From positions 191,270 to 255,269 of the forward strand of contig NW_019091594.1 of assembly GCF_001949145.1 (NCBI RefSeq): a DNA stretch of 64,000 bases. Reading direction: 5' to 3'. The position numbers and the translations under genes were made by a program. This DNA comes from Acanthaster planci. Its lineage: Eukaryota; Echinodermata; Asteroidea; Valvatida; Acanthasteridae. Shown in pieces: positions 39,601 through 54,600 of the stretch (its first letter is position 1; the number at the start of each line of letters is the position of its first letter). The notes under the pieces are model-generated. The model was not told where the DNA came from, ran no database searches, and was given only the letters and a program-made list of their open reading frames with translations.

Positions 39601-42600
39601 ATGAGGAAAGAGACAGAGGCATAGGTTCACCTTCAATTCTGGTTTATTGTTCAACACATCTGGAGTGAACATTTAGCCAACTTGTCAAGAGAGGTAAATG
39701 AAAAAAACTTCCTAGTGGACTCCCCTCTCTAATTCAACACTAAACAATACTTCTCTATCAGTGAAAAAACTAGGCACACTACACAAAAGAAGGACTCCTG
39801 GTAAAATGGAGGGTTGTATACAATGAGAAAGTTCTTGAAGAAGACTCATGGTCTGGTCAACTTAAGTTGGAGGGGAGAAAGAACATTCCATCAAAATCTG
39901 GAGGATTAAAAACAACTGATCAATACACACACCAAAAAAAGGAAAAAAGTTAAACAGAAGTCTATGCCTGTTCGAGAACAGAACATAAGGTTTTTCAGCA
40001 TTTAGAATTTTTTACAAAGAAGAGAATAGGGCTTTAAAGAATGGATGTTAAATGTCACAACATTTTTGTCCATAAAACTTCCCTTTCCAGCTATCTGCAA
40101 AGTTTCAATTCAATCGCGCAAGGTCTCCGGGAGATATAGGGCTTTTAACAATGCAACTTTCTTGTCACATGACTTGTAACTTGAGGTCATCATCACATGA
40201 GGTCAATTTTTGTCTATAACCTTTCCCTTTCCAGCTATCTGCAAAGTTGCAAACTGATGGGACATGTACCTCAGGAGATATAGGGCTTTAAAGAGTGCAC
40301 CTTTAACGTCATGTGTCTTGGCACCTGATGATGTCATCATCACCTTCGGTTCATTTTCATCTTTGATACATCCCTTTAGAAATATCTGCAGTTTCAACCT
40401 GATGGGAAGAGTACTTCAGGAGACATAGGGCTTTTAAGAGTGCACATTTAATATCACTTGACTTGGCACCTGATGAAGTCGTCATCACATGAGGACAGTG
40501 TTTGTCTAAATCCCTTCCCTCGAAAGTTATCTGCAAAGTTTCAACCCGATGGGACATGTACTTAAGGAGATATAGGGCTTTCAAGAGTTCACCTTTAACG
40601 TCATGTGACATGGTACCTGATGACGTCATCATCACGTGGTCTGTTTTCGAAATATCTGAAAAGTTTCAACCCAATGGGACATGTACTTCAGGAGATATAG
40701 GCCTCTGAAATTTGCACCTTAAATGACATGTCATGTGACACGAGGTGACATCATGATGACAACTTTTGTCTTGGACCCTGTCTTTCCTGAAGTCTGAGTG
40801 AGGACCTAATATGTAAAAAGGGCCTTAGATTTGCTCTTGAAAAACGTGTACAAAATATGGGAAAATATTAAATATTTAAAATTCCAGTCAGGTGACATCA
40901 TTATTAGGACATCATCTTTCAGAAAAGACCCTTGCTATAAGTAAAGTGTGTAAAGTTTCAAAGTCATAGGACTTTGTTTAAAAAACCTAAAAAGGTGATG
41001 ACGAGCAAAAGGGCTGGAAATTTCACTCACAGTGTATGGCTGTTGAAAAACTTCTACAAAACATATGGGGAAATATTAAATATTTGAAATTCCATAATAA
41101 ATCAGGTGATGACATCATCACGATGTCATGTTTTGTGAAAGCTATAAGTTAGTGTGTGTAAAGTTTCAAAGTCCTATGACTTTGTTTAATGCCTAAAGTG
41201 GTGACGAGAAAAATCGGTGGAAGACCAAGAAGACAAAAACAAACTAAAAAAAGAAAGAAAAAAGAATGAGTAGATAAAGCCTTTTCCACAAAGTGCACTG
41301 TGGAAATGCCAAAAATCTTACAATATGTAACAATCATTTTCTGATGATGTGTCCATTATCAGTACAGTTGAATGAAGCAATGAAAATGGTAATGTAACCA
41401 TGTAACTTCAGTAGCCAGAATAACAAGTGTAAGAGGAGATTCTTTGAGGAAATTGTGTTTCTGAGTGGATGTAACTTCATAATTATTGAAAGGCACATTT
41501 GATGATGTAAATTATCTGTAAATTAAGGCATATAAAAGCCTAAAGACAAAATTCTACTTTTACGTTACATTTTCAGACACGCATAAAAAGCCAACATGCA
41601 ATATCAAAAAGTATCCCCTTACAAACCTTTGGAAATGTATTTTCAATTAATAAAATAGCATGGCATGGTGCACACATAATATGAGTAAATTAAATCTTCT
41701 AGATTATAGTTTGTAAGCAACAAAAAACAGGTTACTTATGTAACAGTTACATTACATAGCATAAAAATCCACAATATGCCAATAATAACCAATAAAGCAA
41801 TACTTGACTGATCTATGTGAAACAAACAGGCCACATGAAGCCAGGGATCATACCCCCATAACACAGTATAACCTGGGAAGTGGTGAACAAAGATCACTCA
41901 ATGAGGATATGGTTTTTTGAACATAAATCATGAAACAAACTATATAGGGAAACTGACTCTGTGCTTACAAATGATTACAAAGATCAACAAAGAAATTGAC
42001 TTGGGTGGGATTTGAACCTGCAGCCTCCAGCCTCCTCCAGCCTTAATCATAAATTAAAAATTCTCCCTTTTTGTTCTAAGGACTGTGTATGCCTGGAGAC
42101 TGACAGTGTGTACATGTACATGTCCTTTATCTCTAAAAGAGGTAAATGTGAAAAATATGATTATATTCCATTCACATCTCAGAAGCATGCTCAGGGTTGG
42201 GGGGTAGTTTTTTACAAAATTGAACATCTTGTGCATTGGTGGAAATCCAGGGGGGGGGAACAGCGGGACACATCCCCCCCATGAATTTGGTATGAGGGGA
42301 CACAATATTGAATATTCCCTCCATGTTTTAAGCAAAACAAAATAATAAAGGAAGTGATGGATCGAGGATTTTCCCTTTTGAATTTTTTTAAATGGAATAA
42401 GATAATAAACACTGTGTGCACAAAAAAGTGTAAATTGATGGTCCCCCCCCACAATCGAGGAGAGATTTCAACCCATAATCTTGTGTGTGATAAACTTCAA
42501 TGAAGATTTGAAATGGCGTCAGTGTTCACAAGTTCTGGTGGTGCACCCAGTTTGCAACCATCTCTTCTAGAGATTGATAATATATATCTTGGTGTTGGCC

Positions 42601-45600
42601 ACAAGTACACAACATGTAACAATTTCTAGTGTTGAAGCTGAGACCATCACAAGACCAGTCACAAGTAACAGGGTGAGCAATGAAAAAGAAATGCTTTTGT
42701 TGCAGTTCATTTGAATAGCTTTTGACTTGAATGAAGTGGTCTCGACTACTACACTGATCAATTTCCAACCAGTAGCATCACTGACACTTAGAGATCTGTA
42801 TCCAGCCTTCCATGAGAAGTGGTTGTTCATAAACAGTTTTCAAGTATCAGTATAATTAATGATCTCTGTTAAGTAAAACAAAGGTATGGAAATAGCAGTT
42901 ATTTAACCCTTTCAGTAAGGTAATTACAGCCCATGGACACTCAAAAGTACATCAAAAATGAAATATGAGTAACCATCGAATTGCTTATACAGTGATTTAT
43001 TGTACACAGCGGAAAACAAAACTGAACAAATTCGAAACAGATGAGGCTTTTCACTTAAATACCCAAAGAAAAAAGCTCAAACAAGAAAACACTGATGAAA
43101 AAAAAAACTGTTTCACTTGCTCAAACATCTAAAAAATGGGCTGGGGAAAACTGCTGATTCAATTATAAACTGTGGTTATACACGGACGAACACAATCAAC
43201 TCATGATCAGATCATTCTCTGAACTTTTTCCATAGCTTATCACTGGTTTATTACTCTTTACATTAAACCTAATAATACACAAATTGCCTAATTACACCTC
43301 CTAATTATAGAATAGGTTAAAAGCTATAAGTTGGCCACCAAAATATAGGGCCACCGACTAACAAAGAACACACACAAATACACACAAGACAAGTGATGCG
43401 TGGTGCCCACCTGACACACTACATTTATACTGGATCACCTGATCACTCCGCAATGGCCACCTTGCCGTTTCAGTTCTGTGCCACCTGACAAAGCACCTTT
43501 TACTGGATTACCTGATCCTCGATCACAACCACCAGGCAATGTTACTTCATCTTGTGACAGAAACAACATGCAACAGGACATGCCTTCCCATTTGTGCTGA
43601 TAAGGCTCATCATCGATTAATTAAAATGCTCTAATCTACCAAAATTAATAATACATGTAGTGAGTTTCCATCCCAGTTGGTACACACCAGGCTCTTGTTC
43701 ATACATTGAGTAAACCGAAGAGTTCCTATTTCTCATTTGCCTTTGTTGATAAACCATGTCGTCTATATCCTACATATTTAATATTCCACCTTGTTGGAAC
43801 AAGGTTGTGCTTCCACTTCCCATTACTTTGCTTATTTGAGGGTTTTCATTCTAAGCCTGCAACTGATTGCCTCACTATTAATAACTGCTGAAGATGCAAT
43901 GAAATGAAATGGTTAATTCGTTGTCTCTGTCCTGCTTACAAATGCCACACACACAAAGTATCCCCCAAGGAAAAGACAGCCCTCAAAAAGCAGGAAAGTG
44001 GGGTGCAGGGTAAAGGGATCAATGAAGAAAGAACGTACGCACTCCCATAAATTAGCCCTGAACAGGTAGTATCCTGTGCATGAAAGGTGCACCCTGTCTT
44101 GACAGAAAAGATGGGCATTGGTCAATTGAAACTGGGGGTAATGCAAAACAGACGTCCGAACCTGCTGACTATGTGAGTGCTGTGCTCAAGTGCCACCGAC
44201 CCATCTGTTTGATATCTTCACGAGGGACCCCAAGCCGTGACCCATTAGCTGTTGCCGCCCAATTCAGAAGGAGTGATCGAAAGTGCCAGTCTGCCAGGCT
44301 CCAGAAGGCCAGTGTCTAGCGGAGCAAGGTATAAACTTGGCAGTGTAACGGACAGTTTACTTGGCACCTTTGTTTTTCCGTAGTTCACTAGCCGATGGTG
44401 AGAGAGGCTTTGGCAGTGCGCACCTGGCCTGGTTTTATAGATAACTATAGATAACTATAAACAGACCACTTGAATGGGGTTCTTTTCATAAGCATGTGAA
44501 GGGTTTGACTAGGTTTCAGGGCTGGGTTAAGTTGTTCCAAATATGTATACTTTTCCAGACAATTTGTCTTATATACTGAGAATGAGTTATGTTTTAGGAA
44601 GGTAACAGCAGGTAACTGGTCTTGTGAGAATTAAAAAAGAAACAAGTTGAGTTTTGGAGTTGAAAGCCTGTGAGTCAACTTCGTCCACTTTCTACAGCAT
44701 TCTGCTAAATTAGAGGACAAGAACCCAAATAGGTTTATGTTACAGTATTGTTCCATCAAAGTGACAGAATAAAGGCTCAGATCTGGATGGCCGCACTTGC
44801 AGAAAGTCCCTCAAAGCATGGACTGGGTGAAGGAAAACCTCCTAGGAGGTTACTAGTTGAATTACTTGGGCAGATCCAGCATGGTTGGTTGAAAAATTGC
44901 CCCATATCCAAGAGTTGCTGCGATATATAGCTCAAAGGTTTCGTCATCCACATAAAATTAAGGGAAACATTGTTAAAAGCCAGGCCCCTGTTGACAACTG
45001 CACCTTAAGGTGGGTTTTTGCAACCCACAAGATAACAGGACCACAAAAATGCCCGATCTGTGGATATCGCTTAGCACACAAAAATAAGAGAGCTTGTGAG
45101 CACGTGAAAGCTGACAAGGAAACCCTTCCTCTGGGAGAGCACCTCTTGTATGCACTCACTATAGAGTGCAGAAACCTTTGGCGCAGGCATGTAGATCTGG
45201 GGATAGACAGTATCGATCTGTAATCCCAGGTACGAAAGGGATTGAGAAGACCCTTCCTTTTTTTCCTGCAGGTACAGAAACCTCCAGAATGGTACTTACC
45301 CCCGCAAGCAGATGCCCACGTCTCATAATCTGCCTCAGCCAACAGAAAATCGTCTAAATAATGTGTCACGAAAGGGGATTTAGCCACTTCCGGAACCAGA
45401 AACTCCAAACATAACTTGAACAAAGAACAAGAAATCGAACAGCCCATGGGCAAGCATTTATAATCAAAGCAAAACTGACCCTCAAACTTGAAACCTATTA
45501 ATTCATAATCCAATTGGCTGATGGGCAAAAGACCAAAGGCTGATTTAACATCTCACTTTGCTAACCAAGCACCTGTCCCCAGCTTTCATGACTCATTCAA

Positions 45601-48600
45601 CAGCCATGTCAAATGACACGTTGTACACACTGCATTTGTCTTTGTCAATGAAATCATTGATAGAAACTCTGCTGGAAAGGAAAGATGAATAAGATGATAA
45701 AAATTAGGAGCACTTTTTGGTAAAAAAGCAATGGGGAACATTGTAAATACGAAAGTGGGCAATTAGAAAATGGACCAGCAATGCATCCTGAAGCAATCTC
45801 TTTGTTCAACTTGTCATACAAAACTACTCAAGGGGAAATCCCTGAGAAAAACCTTGAATCAGAGGATCCGCTACAATTTTGTCGGGATATTGAGTCAGTC
45901 ACCAAAGCAAAACATTGACGTTAACCAGTGGCGGAGGGACAAAAATTAGAAACACCGGATGAGCCTCTTGGCCAAGGAGAATGCACGTTGGGCTGTACAT
46001 TGGGCGAGGAACACCCATTTGGACAACTTCCAGTGTCCACACCTGGCAGAGAAGCCCTTCTGTGCCCCAGCACAACAATTCTACAGCTATGTGTACCATG
46101 GTGAAGCATGGTGCACACACTACACTAATGGGAATATTTACACAAAGCAAGGGAACAACCTTTAGCCCTGTTAAATGCAAAGCAAATGCCTATCCCCCAA
46201 TGCATGCCTGTGCTCCGACCCACAGAATGGTTGGTATCATATCCTCTGCTACCCCCGGCTGGTAAATCCGGAGACCCCACAGAGGCTGCAGCAACAGTTA
46301 CCCATAATTTGAGATCCATCTCGGCCCATGAGCTGCTAATAGGATCACCTGCACAATGTAGCCTAAATTGTTCATTGTACGCACGCCAGCCAAACCTGGG
46401 GAATTGTTGCAACGCCAGATGGATCATTTCAGTCGTACTTGAGCAACTCAACTGCTTGGGAAGCTTGCCACTCATGGTAAACTGCCATGAAAGGGTGGAA
46501 TACTGATAACAATTCATCTAATGAATCAATACACTTGTATGTGCCACTGGCTTGAAAATCATGTGCCCACCCTCCATCACCCATGTCATTTTTGTACCTT
46601 TGCCCGCTTCCACAAGTGTGAGTCGTGCATTCTCAAAATAAAGTTGCGAAAAGTCTACAAACTTGCCGTTCCAGATTTTTTCCTTTGAGGATACTGGGAA
46701 TGAACTATGGAGGGATGACCCCAACTGCATAGTAGAAATAACCACCAAAGCCTCAAGAGTGGTGGCCCCATTGATCGCTGTACATGTAGTTGACCACCCA
46801 GTGCCATCAATACGATCAGCTACATCAGGCCCAAGGGGATTTGCTGCAATGAGTCCAGTCTGGTACAATGGGAAGGATATACCGAAATGGAACCCAGCTA
46901 CAGACTCACCAACTTGGCGTGCTAGCACTACTATCAGAGCCGCCTTGCATCCCTCAATTATCTCATACTCTGTCCCGCTGAGGTGGCCTTGCTAAGCCTG
47001 GTCTAAAGGCCCTGGAGTGCCTGTAGTGGCAACTCTCTGGACTGTCCATCCCCAGCAGTGTCAGGCTGCTCCACACCATCCATTCTCAACCGGGGCATTC
47101 GAGGTGAGCTAAGGGTGAATGTTGAGGTCTGAGGAAAATCAGCAATGCGTCTCCTGCAGTCGCTGGCCCAAAGGGCTGTCTTGACACTGCTTTGGGGGCT
47201 GGCACGTAGTGACCTCGGGCACTGACAGAGTGAACGGTTTGGGTACGGTTTCTCCACCCAATGAGTGGGCTGATGGACACAACGATGGGGCCTCAGCATA
47301 GTGGAATTTAAGCCCAATATCCACACCAACTGAAGACACGTCAATCAGCGAGCTCAAGAAAAAATATATTCCGCTCAGAAATATCTTAAATTACGGCATT
47401 TTACACCACAAGGCAGCTTATGTTGTGTATGCTGCCCTAACAACTAGCTGAACAAATTCTAAAAGGTGTAGTTTATTATTCAATAAGCTGTGCCAATGTG
47501 ACCAACGCAGCAGATGCTCAGCTACATTGTATGTTCCCAGCCAGAGTTAATGACCATTCACCCGTGCATATTGGCTTGTCCGTGTCTTCTAAGACACGTG
47601 TGATTGGCCCGCTTGGCACACCCAGTGTCACTGTGAACTTCTCTTACTTTAAAGGGGCAGTGCGTTGCCAACTTTCAGTCTGTGCGGGAAGAGGTTTATA
47701 CAGCCGTCTCTCCAGCTGTGTTCGCCGTGTATAAAGCATTTTTTTCACTTACGTCTATAAAAGGCATTAAGTATAGTTATGCTTTAGAATTTCATTGCTT
47801 TGTTAGTTCTTCCAAGAGACCACTTTACATGCACCTTTTGGGTATTTCACATTCGATGTATCCATCAATTCATAAAATGAGGACAAAATTCAAAAAAAAA
47901 ATCAAGGTCCAACCAGTTCAAACAATTATCAAGCATTACACAATGAAAAGTCTAAATGGAAAAATTTACTAAATGGAAAAGATTACTTTGTGCGGCTATA
48001 AACGACCGTTAAATGAAATGATGAATTTTTGAAGGATTTTGAAAACAGAAAAAATGATAGTCATGCCGGCATCATCAACATTGAAAAATGCCCCAGCATA
48101 AAGTGGTTAAGGGTTGTCTGGACAATTTAATCAGTGTTTCAGTGCCATATATAGACCTTGTTTCTTGAGAAAATTGAGATGAACTTTAAGGACGTAAAAG
48201 CACACATCCTTCCCTTCATCTGTCCTTTTTTATTACAACTTCCTACGACCAGTACTCTTTCCACATGAAGTGTTGTTCACATCTCTGCCGATGAGCTTCA
48301 ATTTTTTTCTATTTCATATTCCTCTGAGGTAGTAAACACCATTTGTCAAATCTCAAAATGGGACTGTCATGTCATCTTTAAATATTATCATAGTGTAATG
48401 ACAGTTTTCAGACAATCTGTAAAATCTTTCCACCCAGAATGCCATTAGTTGTGAGAAAAAAGTATACTTTTCCGAAGATCATCCCTCTCAACAATAATTG
48501 GAAAATATAATTTGTTTACACACCAGGTACCATTCTTTCAATGTTGTATCAAGAAATTTATATATGTGGTGCATGTAGCAATTAATATTATTAATAGTTA

Positions 48601-51600
48601 ACAAAAAGGCAGCCGACACACCTTTAGTAAGCCCGATCACATCATCATAATGTAACTATGGGGGCACATCCCTCCCCCAGCAGATAGCCGTGCCCCTTCC
48701 CATTAGAAATCTGTGAATACTCTCTGCTACATGCAGCTGCAGCTTATTTTCTTGTGGTGCCCCCTTGAAAGATTATGTGCACCCCAGGTGTCCCCCCCCA
48801 GAAATTTAGCCCCCCGAGTTATACTACTGCATCAACTGACAAAATAGATGTAAAATTGTAATTGATTTACCAAAGGAGAATTTGGATTGGTTTGAAATCA
48901 AATTTCTCCTGCAAAAATATTTCCTTCTATCACTCCTTACGATAATAGTATTAGTACCACTGGGTAACATCACAGCTTCTTTGCAAGGTCTGTACCAATT
49001 AAAGCCTGTTCTCTTGAACAAAGGTTGCAATTTTCAGACAATCAACCTTTTTCCCATAATGCAAGGGTAGTTATCACATCTACCGAGATATTAACTTAAG
49101 TGCTTATGGTGTACACCAATGGCATGTGGATGGTTTTTAACCAGCAGCATGTGATAAAACATGCATGTTTACATGCCTTGACTTCAGGCACTTCACTGGA
49201 CAATGAAGCACTGTTTATTTGACAAATCCATAGCATTTCATTATCGAAGGAAAAGACACAAACTTGAAGATAAATTTGCCAACTACTATTCAAAGCAGTG
49301 ACAAAAACAGAACAAAAACACACACATTTTTCAGGGGCATCTTTGATCTGCGGAATTCAACTTGCCTGTGCATTATTCAGGCATTCAGCAATGCCCTGTG
49401 GTCCGTGAATTTGTTACAAGCAAATTACATGAGATGCAGTTTGATGTATATAAACAAAAGCATTTTCCTTTCTAAAAAAGGAAATAAGTTAAAGGAATGT
49501 TACCAAAAGGAAAAAAAAGGCCCATTTTGAAGATACATGTAATAGAAATGCATATAGTTGGGGTAAACAGGTTACATACACTTCATAGAAAAACATTTTT
49601 CCTCAAGTTTACACTGTTTGAAATACTTTCCCCAACGTTTTCTTTATCATTTCAGACAAATTGTATCTCAACGTAATGTTCATAGTGTGTAGTTTGATTG
49701 AAAATACATTGAAGACATTTATTTTGGTTCAAAATATTAATATTCTGAAAAACCATTTTGTGAAAATTAAACTCCTTATTGTTGTTCAAAACACTTCAGA
49801 AAGTGGTCCACTGCGACTATAAGATGGGACAAAAATACAGAAAGTGGCACTCAATATTAGGGTTGGAGTATGTAAAATTTTGAATTTGCTTTTGTAAATA
49901 TAAATACGAATCAGATATACGTCTGGTTGTTTTTACTTGATGCATACACCATGTACATTAAATAAAGAACCATCTTGTCTGTTCTCATGAAAAGAAAAGT
50001 TGGTAGGAATGAGTGAATTTGTGAAATTTGAGGAAAACTGTATTTTTCTACTAGGTGTATGCAAACTTTTTGCCCCAATTGTATATGGAATACATACCAC
50101 GTTTAATAACAAAAGCAATGAATAAACTCCCCAAACTGATCAGTGACTATGAATCACTTGATATTTATTTTTGTAATGCAGTTCTTCAACAGTATATTTT
50201 GAAGGGTTTAGTGCAATATCCTTGACAAGTGAGGACTGAACCAAGACTAAAGTGCAGTGGACTTGTAGACCATTATCAACTTCCTACAGATGTTCTGCAT
50301 ATTGAAACACTTTCAATATACAGCTCATAGACTCTCAAAGGGAAAAATCACCTGGCATCTATTGTAACAAAAATTAACTTGACTTAATTTGGTGAGTTCT
50401 TGTGCTCCATAAATTTTGTTAATGACTGTTGATATACATGTACAAATTGCACTCCATATCATTAGACCTACTTTTCAACTTTGGGCTGTACTATAGCTGC
50501 GCTTCAGTTCAAAATAATGGAACAGTCCAACTGGGCATGGTGGAATCAAGTACATGTTTATTATGCTAAATCCACCGTTGTTGAAATAATCCTTATTCTT
50601 TACAACCCTCTTCAGTCTACTAGGACTGAAGAGAAAGAGCTCAAGAGCTGAATGGTCATTTGTTGTTGAATAGATTCTTCGAACTTGGCATGTTACATGT
50701 AATTTATTACTTCATTATGTGACTATCTGGCAAGCCATATAAAACCAAGAGAGCAGGAAATTTCCTTAGGGATTTTTCTGAGTGGGACAGACCTGGGAAC
50801 ATCCAGAGGTGTGGGATGTTCCTGTTTATCTTTTCGTTCCGTATGGATTTGTTTCTTTTTGCTCTAGATTAGTATGCTCTTGTGCATGTGGCCAAAGTAT
50901 TTCTTTTCTTTTATAGGACTGTTTTGGGGGGAGGGCGTTGCCGGCAATCAGGCTGGGCTTTGAACTGTTAAAGTCCACTTGCACTGACCTATACATTTGG
51001 AACTGGCCAACATGTACAGGAACATACAGGTCATATCTCGTTGTGCCCTGTTTAAAACAGGAAGCAACTAGCGTAATAATTTAATTGTATATTACTCATT
51101 CTGGTAAATTTGGCAGACATTTAACCTTAACTGCCAAGCATTTTGTTTGGTTAACACTACTCAGTACTACAAAATACTAAGTAGTTGCCTGAGCCTGAAG
51201 GACCTAGCGCTACAGATTACTACTTCTAGCTAGGTTACTTCCATTGCTACAGAGAAGAAATCAGTCATTCATAGTGCCATAGCACTGTATGGTACATTGT
51301 CTTATCTACTGTATTTTATGGATAAAGGTCATGTCCTCATACAAGCAACAGTGCTGAATACATGTACTACATTTTACTACAAGTAGTAATTTGTAGTATT
51401 ATTTAGGGTTACGGTTAATAAACTTTAAAATGAACAATTAAGCCGCAAAATGTCTTCTGCGGTTAGGCAGTTAGCCCGTGTATACTTTAGAGATTAATTT
51501 TGAGTGGCTTGCCCTTTGTTGATTAGTTAATTGGAACCCACAATTTTATACTGGTGGGGTCCTGCTGGGATTTTGTTACAACATATGTCAGGTAAAGTAA

Positions 51601-54600
51601 ATGAGTGACTTCTAGGTAAACAATGTGTCACAAAATGAACCTAAGATCTTAGAACACCAGTAAGCAACACCCTGGCACAACAAATGTACACTGCACAATG
51701 TACATGTAATTACCAGTGCAATTCTGCTAAAAGTTGGTTATGTATTAGTGATAATAACAATATTATGTTACCACAATATTGTAATGTTCTTACCTCTCTG
51801 GAGAATTAATTCACTGGTCAGATTACCCTTTAAGGCAGAGTTGATGTTGTTTTGTTGCACAATGGAGTCACATTCTCCCTCCAGTTTGTTGATGCCCTGG
51901 GAAAAATGAATTAGTGAATGCTTAATTCCTTTTGGGTCATAAAATATGCAGGGGGTCTCACATTTATAGGTCCTATCAAAGTGAACGGACAAGACTGAAG
52001 ATTTGTGCAAGGAATGGATGAGGTGAAATTAAGTTTATTCTTGCATTCTTGAATTTCCAATTATGTTCTTTGATGAAAAGTGTTTCAAAAACAAAGATTT
52101 ATTCAAAGTTATTTTTGGTTATAGCCCAATTCCTGCATTTATGAAAACGTGTAGACAAAAATCAGCAACGCATAACTGCAGCATGTCATGTTCACAGTTT
52201 TTAAATGGTTGCAGTAACCATGCTGATGCATACACATTTATTTGAGGCCCATGCGGCTTCAAATAATATATTGTCACTGGACAGTAGGTGGGGTGTGGAG
52301 GCTGGAAAGAGATTTCCACCCTGCGCGGCCAAGTAAGATCAACTGCCTAGATAATTCGGCCACGCTGTTGGAATTTGGTTGCCAGGGGGTCTGGACTGGT
52401 GAAATCACTTCCCTCACCAGCATATCCAAGACAAGATATGGAATGGGGAATTTGTAGACTTTGGCTTGCTTTTGCTTCCCAACCAAAGCGTCTAGGCAGC
52501 CAGTGACTGCATGTTTATGGTAGGGTCGTATAAGTCCTCAGCAAAGCAAATCCATCCCCATAACCAAATACTGTGTATAACATCAGTCAAGTGGTGGACC
52601 TCAACTTTTCTGATTTCATTGGACCTCAGCTTTTCTGATATTTGCCTCAGTTTACTTGATTTGGCATCCAACTAAGGCATGGCAAATGCTCAAATATGGC
52701 GACATTACTATGCTGCATTGCAGCATGCAGGATTCGGCTTGTGTGATCATGATGTTCAGTTTCGCCTGCAACAAGAGCGTGCACCGACCCATTCTTGGGC
52801 TTCACTTGATGCTTACTTGGGGTTTATGCTGTTGGGAGCTCCAACAAAGCAACCTACTTCTTGTCCCTTTACAAGGAGGGACAGGCAATTGTGCGCACTT
52901 ATGGGCTCTGCATGGAAACTTCAGTGCAGGCAGCAATGTTACGTTCCAGCGCACTCAGAGTGCTGGAATCTGCTTTGACTTCATCCGTAGTTGCTGCATC
53001 AGAGTCTGATGTTGCTTTGCCCACATGTGTATGCAACTTGCATGTCTGCGACCCATTCAGTCAATGAATGCAGTATTTCCAACTGCATCACAGCCAGAAA
53101 ATCAGTCCCCCCACAATCAACTGTCAGCACCAGTCAAAACAATTGGATGCTTCCCTTGTTTAATTTGTACCCAACAGACAGGATGTTAAGTTCCTAGGAA
53201 ACAGTTTTTATGTGGTTCTTGACTTGGTTATGAAGGTTCTAATGCCCAAAATTTGGTCTCTGCACATGAATATCCCACTATTTTGCAGGAAAAAATCAAT
53301 TAAAGGAATTGCAGTTGGGCTGGCTTGCTGGCCACCTTTTCTACTCCCTCCATTCCCACTTTACATTGCTCACTTATAGGTTTGATGCACAATACCAAGC
53401 AAATTTTGCTTGATTCATAACCTGTCATCCCTGTTGGGTAACTCTGTCACTCTGTTGGGTAACTCAGTGATCACCTGGACCCAGTTAAAATGGCTGTTTC
53501 CAACATGAGTTCCAACAATACAGTCACACTGGTTTCTAAGTTAGGTACAGCGGCCTTTTGTTGGCCAAATCTGATATTAAATCAACATTCTGTCTACTCG
53601 CTGTTCACCCTAATGACTTTTATCTGCTTGATTTTTCTGTTAACGGGGATATCTGTTATGATAAGAGTATGCCTGTAGGTGTTTCACATCATTTGTGATG
53701 TTCAAGTGTTCCAGCACATTCCTTGAGTACTACACTCAGAGGGTTGCTGGCACTCCCACCAAATTATGTTATCTGGATGACTTCTTGTTTGCTGGTCACC
53801 CAATTCGTTAGAGTGTGCACAAGCCCTTATGTCATTTAGGGTAGTGTGTAAGGACTTCAGCTCATGACAAGACTGAAGGGATGACAACTCGTATTATGTT
53901 CCTCATGGTGATCAGTCAATCAGCAAGTTTAAGTCCCTCAGACCAAGATAGCTTCTTTTCTTGATAAATTGGATCATGCATTGTCCAAACACAAGTTGAC
54001 ACTTGTTATTGTTATTGTTGGGGAGCCTGAATTTTGTTTGTAAGGAAGTTAGACCCTGTCATGCTTTTTTCCGCCATTTGGGATGACTATGTTCATATTT
54101 CCTCAGGTGCAAAGGCCAACATGTTAGCATTGCAACACTTTTTGATATGTTCCCAGATGTTTGGCATTCAAGCAATATCATGCATTGTATATGGATGCTT
54201 CTGAAGAAGTAGGTTTTGGGGCAATTTTCAACAGCGATTGGGTTCAAACAATGTAAATGGCCTGACTGAATTTGCTCCCTCCGACTGTCCATTGCCTCTC
54301 TGGAACTTTTTCCCATCGTGCCAACATTACGTTTATGGTGCTGCAGTCTCCGGGATAAGTGAGTCATATTTTGGCGTGATAATGAGGCTGTCATATCTAC
54401 ACTCAACCCCCAAACATCCTGTTGCCCTCGAATCATAAAATTGGTTCATGTGTTGTCTTACAGTGCCTCAGGCAAAACATCCATTTTAAAGGCTTTCCCT
54501 GGCACCGATAACAGTATTGCTGATGCTCTCTCCCAATTTCGGATGGTTTGTTTTTGGCAACTAACACCCGGGGCAGACCCCCTTATGACACCCTTGCCTG

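Larger units (their letters stand above)
44944..47344 (-). mobile_element. DIRS-type retrotransposon remnant, minus strand
   Basis: In minus-strand order it contains a Pro-rich gag-like N-terminus (47344-47003), a gag core (46928-46125) and a DIRS-type reverse transcriptase (about 45830-44944). The motifs match those of the plus-strand remnant at 52.3-54.7 kb, so the two are relatives. No tyrosine recombinase or terminal repeats could be located. Many stops. Confidence 0.75.
37531..51793 (-). other. 14-kb intron of the coiled-coil gene
   Basis: It holds a MITE fragment (37856-37925), a direct duplication (38043-38485), tandem repeats (40070-41220), a second MITE (42626-42756) and a DIRS-type remnant (44944-47344). 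The stretches 38490-40070, 42760-44940 and 47350-51790 are AT-rich with nothing I can name. Confidence 0.6.

Noticed and set aside
47498-47972. Overlapping plus-strand frames after the minus-strand DIRS remnant
   Set aside because: No splice borders and no motif; they lie within the large intron on the opposite strand.
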